Assembly (NCBI RefSeq): GCF_019711415.1
Contig: NZ_JAIGNJ010000001.1
Span: forward strand, 985,001-1,049,000
From: Qipengyuania vesicularis
GTDB lineage: Bacteria > Pseudomonadota > Alphaproteobacteria > Sphingomonadales > Sphingomonadaceae
DNA length: 64,000 nt
Direction of reading: 5' to 3'
Made by a program: the position numbers and the translations under genes. The notes beneath the pieces are model-generated. The model did not search any database. It was given only the letters and a program-made list of their open reading frames with translations, and was not told where the DNA came from. Shown here piece after piece: positions 50,391 to 58,930 of the stretch (positions are counted from its first letter, which is position 1; the number at the start of each line of letters is the position of its first letter).

Positions 50391-50855
50391 TCATGGTTTG
50401 TGGCCTTTCTTGACCTTCATTTCCGGCGTTTGCAGCCAGGAGTATCCCGAGTCCACGACAAACCGGCGGCGCAGCGATGAGCGGCCGATCAGCATGGGGA
50501 ATTTCATGTCGCGCCGGTTGGCGAGGCTGATCTCGGCACGGAATTCGAGATCGCCGATCTTTAGCGGCGTCTTGATGACATAGCGATATTGCGTCTCGCC
50601 GTTCGAGCTGGTGATGCCGCGCACATCGACATGGACCGCCTCGCACACCTGCCGGACGTGCTGCTGGTCGAAGTCGACCGCGAAACGGACGTAGCGCTGC
50701 CCGTCGCGTTCGAATTCCTCGATCACTTCGCCATGCAGCGAGGATGTGCGCGCGCCAGTATCGATCTTGGCGGGAATGGCGTGGAGGCCGAGTTCGGGCA
50801 GATGCACCAGCTCGCGCCAGCCGACCACGGGCAGGTCATTGGGCTTCTCGCTCAT
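50391..50855 (-). CDS. RimB-like retropepsin-type protease (PF05618)
   Basis: 154 residues. [31 protein letters not shown] at the start includes the DTGA motif of retropepsin-like aspartic proteases and matches the ATP-dependent zinc protease/RimB family; the second half includes [12 protein letters not shown]. In Pseudomonas RimB counteracts RimK by trimming glutamate tails. It is coupled by four bases to the upstream propeller lipoprotein gene and directly precedes rimK. Confidence 0.85.
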   Translation of the reverse strand: MSEKPNDLPVVGWRELVHLPELGLHAIPAKIDTGARTSSLHGEVIEEFERDGQRYVRFAVDFDQQHVRQVCEAVHVDVRGITSSNGETQYRYVIKTPLKIGDLEFRAEISLANRRDMKFPMLIGRSSLRRRFVVDSGYSWLQTPEMKVKKGHKP

Positions 50856-51856
50856 TCGATGATCGCGATCCCGTCTCCGCCCCCGTCGCCGGGCAGCCGG
50901 CGCAGGACCTTGCCGCTGGCGAAATCGACTTCGGCGATGGTGTTCGTGCGGGTTTCGGCGACGTAGATGCGTTCACCGTCGGGCGAGAAGAGGATTGTCA
51001 CCTGCGTGCGCGCCTCGGCTTCCTCGCGGCTCGAGACGGCGATCGAGCGGGTCTTCGCTCCGGTCGCGGTATCGATGACCGATAGCCCGCCATCGGCAAG
51101 ATCGGATGTTACGGCATAGTCACCCTGCGGCCGCAGCACGATGCGCAGCGGGAAATCGCCCACCGGCACGTCCTTGATCCGCTCGAGGCTCTGCGGGTCG
51201 AGTGCATAGGCCATGTCAGAGCCGCGCGCCGACACCCACAGCGTTTCTCCGTCGGGCGTCAGCGCGATGCCTTCGGGTTCCTCGCCGACGGTCGCGGAAT
51301 AGGGTGCGCGCCGGGTGACCAGATCGATGCGCGTCACGGTCTTCGAGCCGAGATCGGTCGTCCAGGCATGCTGGGCATCGGGAGAGACGGCGATCATGTG
51401 ACTGCCGCGCTTGCCAGTCGCATATTCGAATGTCCGCGCCTCGCCCAGCGGATCGCGGATCACGAAGACCGACTGGCGGCCTTCAGCGGTCGAATAGAGG
51501 TGGCCGTTTTCGTGCCAAACGATCCCGTGCGGGCGCGCATTGTCGCCAAGCTCGATGCTCTTGACCTTGCCGAGGTCACTGGTGCGGAAGATGTCGACGG
51601 TCGTCCCGCCGTAACAGGCCAGCGCAACATGCTGGTCATCCGGAGATGTCGCGAGCTCGTGCGGATTAGCGCAGCTATCGACGCGCGTAACCTCTTCCCC
51701 GCTCGCAAGATCGACCTTGGCCAAGGTGTTGCCGAACTTGCCGGCCACGAAAAGCGCGCCGGTCACCCCTTCCGAGGCGACCGGGGTGACACTCTCCTCA
51801 ACCGTCGGCGAACATGCACCAAGGCCAATAGCCAGCAGGGGTAACATCCTTTTCAT
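50852..51856 (-). CDS. YncE-type beta-propeller lipoprotein
   Basis: 334 residues with a lipoprotein signal (LLAIGLGACSP, Cys15) and seven or so propeller repeats of the YncE type (ALFVAGKFGNTLAKVDLASG, VSPDAQHAWTTDLGSKTVTRID, LTPDGETLWVSARGSD). Such proteins bind DNA or ligands in the periplasm, but the function is open. It precedes the RimB-RimK pair and ends four bases inside the RimB start. Confidence 0.85.
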   Translation of the reverse strand: MKRMLPLLAIGLGACSPTVEESVTPVASEGVTGALFVAGKFGNTLAKVDLASGEEVTRVDSCANPHELATSPDDQHVALACYGGTTVDIFRTSDLGKVKSIELGDNARPHGIVWHENGHLYSTAEGRQSVFVIRDPLGEARTFEYATGKRGSHMIAVSPDAQHAWTTDLGSKTVTRIDLVTRRAPYSATVGEEPEGIALTPDGETLWVSARGSDMAYALDPQSLERIKDVPVGDFPLRIVLRPQGDYAVTSDLADGGLSVIDTATGAKTRSIAVSSREEAEARTQVTILFSPDGERIYVAETRTNTIAEVDFASGKVLRRLPGDGGGDGIAIIE

Positions 51857-51899
51857 TCCGCCCTCTCCATCGTCTCATCCGGCGAAAGTGGATAGCATA

Positions 51900-53762
51900 T
51901 TACCAGCCTTGCGGCTTGCCCTCGTTCTGCTCGTCGAGCCACTCCTTGAGGGGAGCGAAATATTCGACGAAGGCCTCGCCGCTCATTTCGCGCTGGCCGG
52001 TGAAGGTTTCCAGCGCTTCGGGCCAGCCCTTCGAACGGCCCATCGCCAGCATCGCCTCAAGCTTCGCGCCGACTTCCTTGTTGCCATAGAAGCTGCAGCG
52101 ATGCAGCGGCCCGTCCCAGCCGGCCTCGTCACAGGCAGCCTTGTAGAACTGGAACATGAGGATGTGGGCGAGGAAATAGCGCGTGTAGGAGACATTGCCC
52201 GGGATGTGATATTTCGCGCCCGGGTCGAAAGCGTCTGCCGGACGATCGACCGGCGGCACCACACCCTGGTATTCGAGCCGCAGCTTCGTCCAGTCCTCGT
52301 TATACTCGGCAGGAGTGGTCGAACCGTCCGCCACGCCCCAGCGCCAGCGATCGACCAGCAGGCCCCAGGGCATGAAGGCCACGCGGTCGAGCGCCTGGTT
52401 GAGCAGCAGGCCGATATCCGCATCTGCACTCGGCACCTTGTCCGCTTCCAGCATTCCGATCTGGACGAGGTATTCGGGCGTAATCGAGAGCGCGATCAGG
52501 TCGCCGATGGCCTCGTGGAAGCCGTCATGCGCGCTGTCGCGGTAGATCATGTCCTGCGTGCCATAGGCGCGCTGGTAGTAATTGTGCCCCAGCTCGTGGT
52601 GGATGACGCTGAAATCGTCAGCATTGCGGTTGATGCACATCTTGATGCGGATGTCGTTCGGATCTTCAACGTCCCACGCGCTGGCGTGGCACACGACTTC
52701 GCGATCGTCTGGCCGAGTGAATTGCGAGCGGGTCCAGAAGGTATCGGGCAACGGATCGAAGCCGAGTGAAGAGAAGAAGTTCTCGCCCGCGCGCACCATT
52801 TCGCGTTCGTCGAGGCCCTTTTCCTCGATCAGTTCGGTGAGATCGTAGCCGATGTCACCGCCGCCTTCGGGCGCGACGATCGGATAAATCGCCGACCATT
52901 GCTGTGCCCACATATTGCCGAGCAGGTCGGCACGGATCGGGCCGCTGTCGGGCTGCACCGCGTCACCGTAATGATCGCTCAGTTCGCTGCGGACATAGGT
53001 GTGGAGCGCGACATAGAGCGGCTTCACCTCCTGCCACAGGCGCTCGGTCTCGGCGGCGAATTCATCGGGGCCCATGTCGTATTTCGAACGCTGCATGGCA
53101 CCGAAATCGGCAAAGCCTAGTTCCTGCGCGCCGGCGTTCATCAACGCGATCAGGCGGACGTAGTCCTCTTTCATCGGCGCACCGGTGGTGTTGTGCCAAC
53201 TCGCCCACATCTCGGCATAGTCTTCCGGATCGAGATCGAGATTGCCCATCTGGACCTCTAGCTCGCTGCCGCGCTTGGTTTCGCCGTTCAGCGTGCCCGT
53301 CCCCTTGCCGTAGGCAGAGTTGAGCGCGGTCGCGAGGCTGGCGGCCTCTTCCGCCGCGCCGGGCGTGGTCGGCGCCGGCAGCGTGATCTCGACACGCAGG
53401 ATGTCGAGCTTGCGCGCGACATCCGGATCGAGCCCGTCGACCTCAGCATAGCGAGCAGCCTTGAGCGCATAATCGACGCGCTTTTCGGCAACCATTCCGT
53501 TGACCCAGGACGCCAGGCCGTCGGTATCTTCGGTGATGTTGGTCTCATTCACCCACAGAGTGCGCATCTGGAGCGTCCAGAGCTTCTCCATCTCCTCCTC
53601 GACATCCGCGATGAAGGCGGCAGCGCCAGCAGGCGTCAGCGGATGCTCCAGTGCATCGGCGGCCGGAGCCACAGGTGCGCTCGCAACGCGCTGGGTGTTG
53701 GCGGGCGAGCAGGCGGCAAGCGAGATGGCGAGCGCGGACAGCGCGACAGGTGCGAATTTCAT
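51900..53762 (-). CDS. M2 family metallopeptidase (ACE-type peptidyl dipeptidase)
   Basis: 620 residues. Lipoprotein signal with Cys18 (LAAC), zinc motif HHELGH (HExxH at 389-393) and the third ligand Glu in GFHEAIGD (near 417), the M2 signature. ACE-like peptidases remove C-terminal dipeptides; bacterial homologues exist in Xanthomonas. Full length. It should act in the periplasm on peptides. Confidence 0.92.
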   Translation of the reverse strand: MKFAPVALSALAISLAACSPANTQRVASAPVAPAADALEHPLTPAGAAAFIADVEEEMEKLWTLQMRTLWVNETNITEDTDGLASWVNGMVAEKRVDYALKAARYAEVDGLDPDVARKLDILRVEITLPAPTTPGAAEEAASLATALNSAYGKGTGTLNGETKRGSELEVQMGNLDLDPEDYAEMWASWHNTTGAPMKEDYVRLIALMNAGAQELGFADFGAMQRSKYDMGPDEFAAETERLWQEVKPLYVALHTYVRSELSDHYGDAVQPDSGPIRADLLGNMWAQQWSAIYPIVAPEGGGDIGYDLTELIEEKGLDEREMVRAGENFFSSLGFDPLPDTFWTRSQFTRPDDREVVCHASAWDVEDPNDIRIKMCINRNADDFSVIHHELGHNYYQRAYGTQDMIYRDSAHDGFHEAIGDLIALSITPEYLVQIGMLEADKVPSADADIGLLLNQALDRVAFMPWGLLVDRWRWGVADGSTTPAEYNEDWTKLRLEYQGVVPPVDRPADAFDPGAKYHIPGNVSYTRYFLAHILMFQFYKAACDEAGWDGPLHRCSFYGNKEVGAKLEAMLAMGRSKGWPEALETFTGQREMSGEAFVEYFAPLKEWLDEQNEGKPQGW

Positions 53763-53831
53763 TGTGTCTCTCTCCCCAGGGGAATGATCTTTTCTCTACT
53801 GGGGCCCGATTGCACGCCCGACGAGGCTTTA

Positions 53832-54350
53832 TCAAGCGGTTCGGCGCGAACGCCAGTCGAGAAGCAGGGCGCTAAGGATCGCAAGTGTTGCGACTATCCA
53901 GGCGGCGACCTTGATCGGGCGCACGGTTGCGGCAAGGCCGGCAAGATCGTCGTCGCCCTCGAAACGCCAGAGCTGGATGAACTGGCTGATCGTTTCCGCG
54001 TAGTCAGTGAGCAAGAAGGTCGCCCCGGAAAGAAGCCCGACAATCCCGAGTATGCGCAAGGTCTGGTTGGTCGAAAGGAAGAACCACAGCCCACCCAACA
54101 CGCAACCGATTCCGTAGACCCCGATGAAGACGAGATCCCCTGCCATGGCGATCGCGGCCTGGTTCCACAGCCCTGCAGAACGCCATGCCGCCTGGATCCG
54201 GTCAACCTCTGCGGCGGTGGCGGCAGCCTGGTGGTCGAGGATGCCACCGGGAACCTCGGTCAGCACGAGCGGCATTCCGAGTGCAACAACGATGGCAAAA
54301 AGGACCATTCCGCCGATCCAGCACCAGAGGAAGGCTCGCTTGAGGCTCAC
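53832..54350 (-). CDS. Hypothetical four-helix membrane protein
   Basis: 172 residues with about four membrane helices: ~8-27, ~65-85, ~98-116 and ~148-165. I recognise no family. GTG 54350 overlaps the stop of the alpha/beta hydrolase gene as GTGA, and the start is consistent with the first helix. It is the distal gene of a minus-strand run ending before the M2 peptidase gene. Confidence 0.6.
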   Translation of the reverse strand: MSLKRAFLWCWIGGMVLFAIVVALGMPLVLTEVPGGILDHQAAATAAEVDRIQAAWRSAGLWNQAAIAMAGDLVFIGVYGIGCVLGGLWFFLSTNQTLRILGIVGLLSGATFLLTDYAETISQFIQLWRFEGDDDLAGLAATVRPIKVAAWIVATLAILSALLLDWRSRRTA

Positions 54351-55102
54351 GCCGGATTCCCGAGCCAGTCGGCCATGGCTTGCCCGAGGTCGGGCTTGGT
54401 GACGCTGCCCATATGCGTGCCGGGAACTTCCACGAATGTCGCGCCCGGGATCAGCTTGGCCAATTCCTCGGCAGATCCATTGTCGCGGTCTTCGTCGCCG
54501 CACACGACCAGCGTCGGCATGGTGACATTTCCCAGCATGGCGAGATCGAGATCGGGCATGGTATCGAGCAGCAACCGTGCCGCCACGCGGTCGACGCCCT
54601 GCGATTTGAGGAACTGCATCGAGAAATAGGCGGGATCACCGCGCGGGATACTCTCGAACTCGTCGATCACGCGCTTGAAGAAGGCGCTGCGCTTGGCCCA
54701 TTCGCCAAGGCCGGCCGTCCCCATTCCACCGACGATCAATCGGGCCGGATCGAGCACGCCATGCGCCACACCGTGAAGGGAAGTGCGCGCGCCAAGCGAG
54801 AACCCGCCGAGATCGTAGTCATCGAGCGCCAGGTGCTCGACCAGCGCAGCCACATCGCGCACCAGCACATTCTGAGGATAGGCTTCGGGTTCGCGCGGCG
54901 AGGCGCTTTCGCCATGTACGCGGAAATCGAGCATGAGGACCTCGTAGCCCCGCTCGGCGATCAGCTGAGCATGCCCCCACTTGATCCAGTTCATCTCCGC
55001 GCTGGAGAAGAGACCATGCAGCAGGACGAGCGGCCTGCCCTCACCCGCCCGGTGCAACGCGAGGCGCGTGCCGTCGAAGCTTTCGAAAGTTTCGAGGTTC
55101 AT
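54347..55102 (-). CDS. Alpha/beta hydrolase
   Basis: 251 residues with LVLLHGLFSS, the nucleophile elbow GGFSLGA, an aspartate in CGDEDRD and a histidine in GTHMGS, a complete triad. Substrate unknown. The ATG overlaps the stop of the upstream hypothetical gene as ATGA, and its stop overlaps the following membrane gene. Confidence 0.85.
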   Translation of the reverse strand: MNLETFESFDGTRLALHRAGEGRPLVLLHGLFSSAEMNWIKWGHAQLIAERGYEVLMLDFRVHGESASPREPEAYPQNVLVRDVAALVEHLALDDYDLGGFSLGARTSLHGVAHGVLDPARLIVGGMGTAGLGEWAKRSAFFKRVIDEFESIPRGDPAYFSMQFLKSQGVDRVAARLLLDTMPDLDLAMLGNVTMPTLVVCGDEDRDNGSAEELAKLIPGATFVEVPGTHMGSVTKPDLGQAMADWLGNPA

Positions 55103-55836
55103 TCTACATATCCAAAGTCAGCCGGAGGCATCCCTCCATTTGGGTCGCGACGGAGCTCCGGTTCGCTTGCCTTGCCGGGACCTTGAGATACCCGAGACTC
55201 CAAGAGCGGTGGGATCTGCAGGCTCGCCTGGTCAATGATCGAGCCATCCGACAAATTAAATGCGACCACCCGTGCCGTACTTTGCTCGTCCCACAAGATG
55301 ACCCCTACTGAGCCATCCGACCGGACAGTGGGCAGGTCAATGAATTGCACATTGGTTGCTACGACATTGCGGGTCATCGCCGGCAATGCGCCAATCACCA
55401 GATCGGCTATGCCTTTCTCCCAATCATCGCGATTGGATATTGCCGCGAGATAGCCAATTGCAGGCTGATCCTTGTCACCTTGGTCGAACAGAAACTCAAA
55501 TTTGACCACAAGGTCACGACCCGATTGAGCAACCATGACCTGCCGGCCGGTCGCCGGGTCAACTAGCACTACACCCGCTTCTTCCTGACGTTCGAAGTCA
55601 TCGTCGGCTTCATAGTATGCAACTACTTGCCCTCCATGCGTACCGACTGGATGTCCGATTATCGAGTTGATCTTTTCCTGCCCGCTTCCGAAAGCGCCGG
55701 AATCCTCGAAATCGTTGGTGAGATGTCTGTCCTGAATGAAGGTACCGGCCACGAAAATCGATGTCCCAAGGATCAACAGGAAGAATGCGATTGCATTGAA
55801 ACGTTCGAGATAATGAAAGAACCGATCAATTGTCAC
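55099..55836 (-). CDS. Hypothetical single-pass membrane protein
   Basis: About 245 residues. One membrane helix near the start (FNAIAFFLLILGTSIFVAG) and a large periplasmic-looking domain with repeated beta-strand-like segments (GQVVAYYEADDD, VGVILWDEQSTARVVAFN). No family recognised. GTG 55836 overlaps the HCCA isomerase-like stop as GTGA; ATG 55869 is an alternative. GC is lower than in neighbours. Confidence 0.6.
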   Translation of the reverse strand: MTIDRFFHYLERFNAIAFFLLILGTSIFVAGTFIQDRHLTNDFEDSGAFGSGQEKINSIIGHPVGTHGGQVVAYYEADDDFERQEEAGVVLVDPATGRQVMVAQSGRDLVVKFEFLFDQGDKDQPAIGYLAAISNRDDWEKGIADLVIGALPAMTRNVVATNVQFIDLPTVRSDGSVGVILWDEQSTARVVAFNLSDGSIIDQASLQIPPLLESRVSQGPGKASEPELRRDPNGGMPPADFGYVE

Positions 55837-56480
55837 CGCTTCACCAGCCCGTTCTGTTCCATCCGCCACTTCACCATCTCGATACGGTCCTGGCCGAAGA
55901 AGGGCTCGCTATCGAACACCAATGTCGGGACACCCCAATGGCCTGCCGCTTCGAGCGCGTCCTGGTTGGCGGCGATCTCTGCGTCCAGGGTTTCGGCATC
56001 GCCTTCGACTTCGGCGATGATTTCCTCGACGCCGAGCCCTGCGGCTTCGAGCGCGCGGTCGAGATGGCCGCCTTCGTGCCAGCCTTCCTGTCCGCCCCAA
56101 ATCATCTTCCCCGCCTCATGCGCGAAGACGAGACCCGCACCTCGGCGGGCCGCGGCCTGCCCCATGCGGGTGACGCGGCGGATATAGGGTTGGTCATCGG
56201 CAATCTTGCGGGTTGCCATGTCCTGGATGATCGGATCGGGTCGCGGCGCGCCGAAGGGGATACCGTGGAACGCCGCCACGCGGATCATGTCGCGCATGGT
56301 GTAGCCGAGCCAGTTGGGATGGTTGCGCTCAAAGAAGTCGGGCTGGCGGATTGCGAGCGGATAGACTGGCTTCAACGCGATGTTGAGGTCGTACTCCTCC
56401 GTCATCGCGCGATAGCGGCCGATAGACAGATAGCTGTAGGGCGAACGGAAGCTGAAATAGAGCTCTGCGGTCAGGGTCAT
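55833..56480 (-). CDS. DsbA-fold 2-hydroxychromene-2-carboxylate isomerase-like protein
   Basis: 215 residues of the kappa-GST/DsbA fold: YFSFRSPYSYLSIGR at the first strand-helix, where the position of the DsbA cysteine is Ser as in HCCA isomerases, and GVPTLVFDSEPFFGQDR at the C-terminal cis-proline. Known members use glutathione to isomerise an aromatic degradation intermediate; there is no catabolic cluster here, so the role is open. Confidence 0.8.
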   Translation of the reverse strand: MTLTAELYFSFRSPYSYLSIGRYRAMTEEYDLNIALKPVYPLAIRQPDFFERNHPNWLGYTMRDMIRVAAFHGIPFGAPRPDPIIQDMATRKIADDQPYIRRVTRMGQAAARRGAGLVFAHEAGKMIWGGQEGWHEGGHLDRALEAAGLGVEEIIAEVEGDAETLDAEIAANQDALEAAGHWGVPTLVFDSEPFFGQDRIEMVKWRMEQNGLVKR

Positions 56481-56506
56481 GCGACCCCTTATACGCAGCT
56501 TCGCGA

Positions 56507-57082
56507 TTAGCGGAAGAAGCAGGTCATCCCGGCGTGGAGCGACTTGACGACACCGTCTTCGACAAAACCGCCGATCGTGCCGTAGTCTGCGCTGGTATAC
56601 TCGAATTCACCGGGCAGCGTACTGTCGAGCTCACGGACCTGGCGTTCCTGCTTGAGCAGGTGGAAACTGGTCGAACCCGGCTGCACGCCATCGCTGGTGG
56701 CAGCCGCCTCGCCTTCGCGCAGGAACCAGCCCGCCAGATTACCATCCTGATAGGCTACCTGCAGCGGCCCGTAATTGCTGAACTGCATCGGCCCTGCCCC
56801 GCAATCGAAATTCTCGCCCGTTTCGGCAGCGCTGCCAAAAGCCTTGGCGAGGCCCGCATCTACCTGCGTGCGCGGAGATCCGAAGCGAAAGACGTCTGCG
56901 CCCCTCGCGCCCACGCCATTGGCGTCCACCACCAGCAAAGCGTCGGCATGGTCTTCGACCATCGAGCTCTTCGCGGAGGTCGCAGCCGGGCTTTCGCCTG
57001 CCTCGATCGTGTCAGTATCGGCCCCGCTCCCGCAAGCTGCGAGGGCGAATGGCAGGGCGAGCAGGAGCGTCTTCTTGATCAT
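56507..57082 (-). CDS. Hypothetical lipoprotein
   Basis: 191 residues with a lipoprotein signal (LPFALAACGSG, Cys17) and a C-terminal domain ending GMTCFFR. I recognise no family. Its ATG overlaps the asd stop as ATGA, so it is cotranscribed with asd. Confidence 0.65.
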   Translation of the reverse strand: MIKKTLLLALPFALAACGSGADTDTIEAGESPAATSAKSSMVEDHADALLVVDANGVGARGADVFRFGSPRTQVDAGLAKAFGSAAETGENFDCGAGPMQFSNYGPLQVAYQDGNLAGWFLREGEAAATSDGVQPGSTSFHLLKQERQVRELDSTLPGEFEYTSADYGTIGGFVEDGVVKSLHAGMTCFFR

Positions 57083-58104
57083 CCCTTCTTAAGGCACTCG
57101 CGCCCGAGGAGTTCCGCGATCTGCACCGCGTTGAGCGCCGCACCCTTGCGCAGGTTGTCCGAAACGCACCACAGGGTGATGCCATGATCGACGGTCGGAT
57201 CGTCGCGCACGCGGCTGATGTAGGTGGCGCTGTCGCCCGCGCTTTCGACCGGGGTCACGTATCCCTCGTCCTCGCGCTTGTCGATCAGCATGATGCCCGG
57301 TGCCTCGCGGAGGATTTCCTGCGCCTGCTCTGCAGAAAGCTCGTTTTCGAACTCGATATTCACCGCTTCCGAATGGCCGACGAAGACCGGCACGCGCACG
57401 CAGGTGGCGTTGAGCTTGATCTTGGGGTCGAGGATCTTCTTGGTCTCGACCACCATCTTCCACTCTTCCTTGGTCGAGCCGTCATCCATGAAGACGTCGA
57501 TATGCGGAATGACGTTGAAGGCGATCTGCTTGGTGAACTTAACCGGCTCGATCGGGTCGCCGACGAAGATCGCGCGGCTCTGCTGGAACAGCTCGTCCAT
57601 GCCCGCCTTACCCGCGCCGGAGACCGACTGGTAGGTCGAGACGACGACGCGCTTGATCGTCGCGGCATCGTGCAGCGGCTTCAGCGCCACCACCAGCTGC
57701 GCGGTCGAGCAGTTGGGGTTCGCGATGATGTTGCGCTTCTTGTATTCGTGGATCGCGTCGGGGTTCACCTCGGGCACGATCAGCGGCACGTCCGGGTCCA
57801 TGCGATAGAGCGAGCTATTGTCGATCACCACGCAGCCCGCCGCGGCCGCCTTGGGCGCATATTCCTTGGCCGGACCGCTACCCGCGGCGAAAAGCGCGAT
57901 GTCCCAGCCCGACCAGTCGAAATGCTCGATATTCTTGCACTTGAGCATCTTGCCCGTGTCGCCGAATTCGACCTCGGTACCGTGCGAACGGCTGCTGGCC
58001 ACGGCCGCAACCTCGTCACAGGGGAACTCGCGCTCGGCGAGGACCTGCATCATTTCGCGTCCGACGTTCCCGGTCGCGCCGACTACGGCAACACGATAAC
58101 CCAA
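57079..58104 (-). CDS. asd: Aspartate-semialdehyde dehydrogenase
   Basis: NADPH-dependent step toward lysine, threonine and methionine, and diaminopimelate for murein. 341 residues: VAVVGATGNVGREMM, NPNCSTAQLV (catalytic Cys) and ARDDPT-type (VRDDPTVDHGITLWCVSDNLRKGAA) text are diagnostic. The region upstream carries terminators and a candidate RNA on the other strand. Confidence 0.96.
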   Translation of the reverse strand: MGYRVAVVGATGNVGREMMQVLAEREFPCDEVAAVASSRSHGTEVEFGDTGKMLKCKNIEHFDWSGWDIALFAAGSGPAKEYAPKAAAAGCVVIDNSSLYRMDPDVPLIVPEVNPDAIHEYKKRNIIANPNCSTAQLVVALKPLHDAATIKRVVVSTYQSVSGAGKAGMDELFQQSRAIFVGDPIEPVKFTKQIAFNVIPHIDVFMDDGSTKEEWKMVVETKKILDPKIKLNATCVRVPVFVGHSEAVNIEFENELSAEQAQEILREAPGIMLIDKREDEGYVTPVESAGDSATYISRVRDDPTVDHGITLWCVSDNLRKGAALNAVQIAELLGRECLKKG

Positions 58105-58257
58105 TGCATTTCTCCAAACTGTATGCGCCGCCGAGATAGCGATTGCCGCCGCGCCCGCAAGCGTACATTCGATTGCGGGCGATGAAGTAGCGCCACCAAC
58201 GCCCTCGGCGAGGGCTCCCGCGCACCTTTTTATGCCTAATTTCGAGTTAAGCGCGCT

Positions 58258-58277
58258 TCCTTAAGTTGTCTTAAGGA
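58258..58277. promoter_or_regulatory. Inverted repeat TCCTTAAG/CTTAAGGA
   Basis: Eight-base perfect arms separated by TTGT, about 155 bases upstream of asd. Possible operator or the 5' part of the structured plus-strand transcript described below. Confidence 0.3.
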
Positions 58278-58279
58278 GC

Positions 58280-58421
58280 GGCTGTCAGAAACTGGTCTTG
58301 TCACCGGGCGGCCACTTCCGGCTCACAGGCTTCCCAGTGACATCAAGACCGGGCCATTTCGGCTCATCATGATCCCCACGTGACAAGGGCAGTGCGTTCA
58401 GGCGCACTGCCCTTACTTTTT
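58280..58421 (+). ncRNA. Candidate structured RNA ending in a terminator
   Basis: GGTCTTGTCAC (58294-58304) can pair with GTGA (58337-58340) and CAAGACC (58344-58350) over a 3-base bulge, an 11-base-pair stem around about 32 bases. It is followed by a perfect 12-base-pair hairpin and T-run. There is no plus-strand gene for kilobases upstream, so the transcript, if real, would start in this gap. No known RNA family recognised, and its 5' end is a guess. Confidence 0.35.
58385..58421 (+). terminator. First of two tandem plus-strand hairpins
   Basis: AAGGGCAGTGCG (58385-58396) pairs perfectly with CGCACTGCCCTT (58403-58414), loop TTCAGG, followed by ACTTTTT. Strong rho-independent terminator geometry on the plus strand. 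Confidence 0.7.
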
Positions 58422-58433
58422 GGGTTCCTTTGA

Positions 58434-58466
58434 GGCAGTGCGATCAGCCGCGCTGCCCTTACTTTT
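58434..58466 (+). terminator. Second tandem plus-strand hairpin
   Basis: GGCAGTGCG (58434-58442) pairs with CGCGCTGCC (58449-58457), with one G-U pair, followed by CTTACTTTTC. It repeats the first hairpin nearly base for base, including the loop and the TTACTTTT tail, so it is probably a tandem duplication. Confidence 0.6.
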
Positions 58467-58498
58467 CTGGTCAGGGGATTTGGCACGAGCCTGAATCG

Positions 58499-58528
58499 AA
58501 AAGGGCGGCCCCGCAGGACCGCCCTTCC
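58499..58528 (-). terminator. Terminator after rplS
   Basis: On the minus strand AAGGGCGG pairs with CCGCCCTT over a GC-rich loop, followed by TTTTCG. It lies about 22 bases after the rplS stop. Confidence 0.7.
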
Positions 58529-58548
58529 CTTGTTCGCTGTTGCGAGGC

Positions 58549-58917
58549 TCACGCCTTGGGCGCATTGTCGCGGCGTTCCGCGATACGCGCGCGCTTGCCG
58601 GTGCGGCCGCGCAGGTAATAAAGCTTCGCACGACGCACGATACCGCGGCGGACCACGGTGATGCTGTCGACGATCGGCGAGTACAGCGGGAACACACGCT
58701 CCACGCCTTCACCGAACGAGATCTTGCGGACGGTGAAGTTGCTGCCCATGCCGCGGTTCGAGCGGGCAATGACAACGCCTTCGAAATTCTGGACACGCTC
58801 GCGGGTGCCTTCGACAACCTTCACGCCGACGCGGACGGTGTCGCCTGCGCGGAATTCGGGAATGTCCTTGCCGAGGTTTTCAATTGCCTCTGCTTCGAGC
58901 TGTTGGATCAGGTTCAT
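58549..58917 (-). CDS. rplS: 50S ribosomal protein L19
   Basis: 122 residues. [30 protein letters not shown] and [28 protein letters not shown] are diagnostic. The reading frame continues upstream, but ATG 58917 ([11 protein letters not shown]) is the family start. It follows trmD by 13 bases, as in the standard trmD-rplS unit. Confidence 0.97.
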   Translation of the reverse strand: MNLIQQLEAEAIENLGKDIPEFRAGDTVRVGVKVVEGTRERVQNFEGVVIARSNRGMGSNFTVRKISFGEGVERVFPLYSPIVDSITVVRRGIVRRAKLYYLRGRTGKRARIAERRDNAPKA

Positions 58918-58930
58918 TTGCCTGGTCTTC

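Larger units (their letters stand above)
58105..58548. other. Gene-free interval between asd and rplS
   Basis: The only long non-coding stretch in the window. It holds, from left to right: a GCCCTC/GAGGGC hairpin at 58201-58215; an inverted repeat at 58258-58277; a long-range stem at 58294-58350; two tandem hairpins with T-runs on the plus strand (58385-58421 and 58434-58466); and a minus-strand terminator for rplS at 58499-58528. No convincing ORF or tRNA. Confidence 0.7.
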
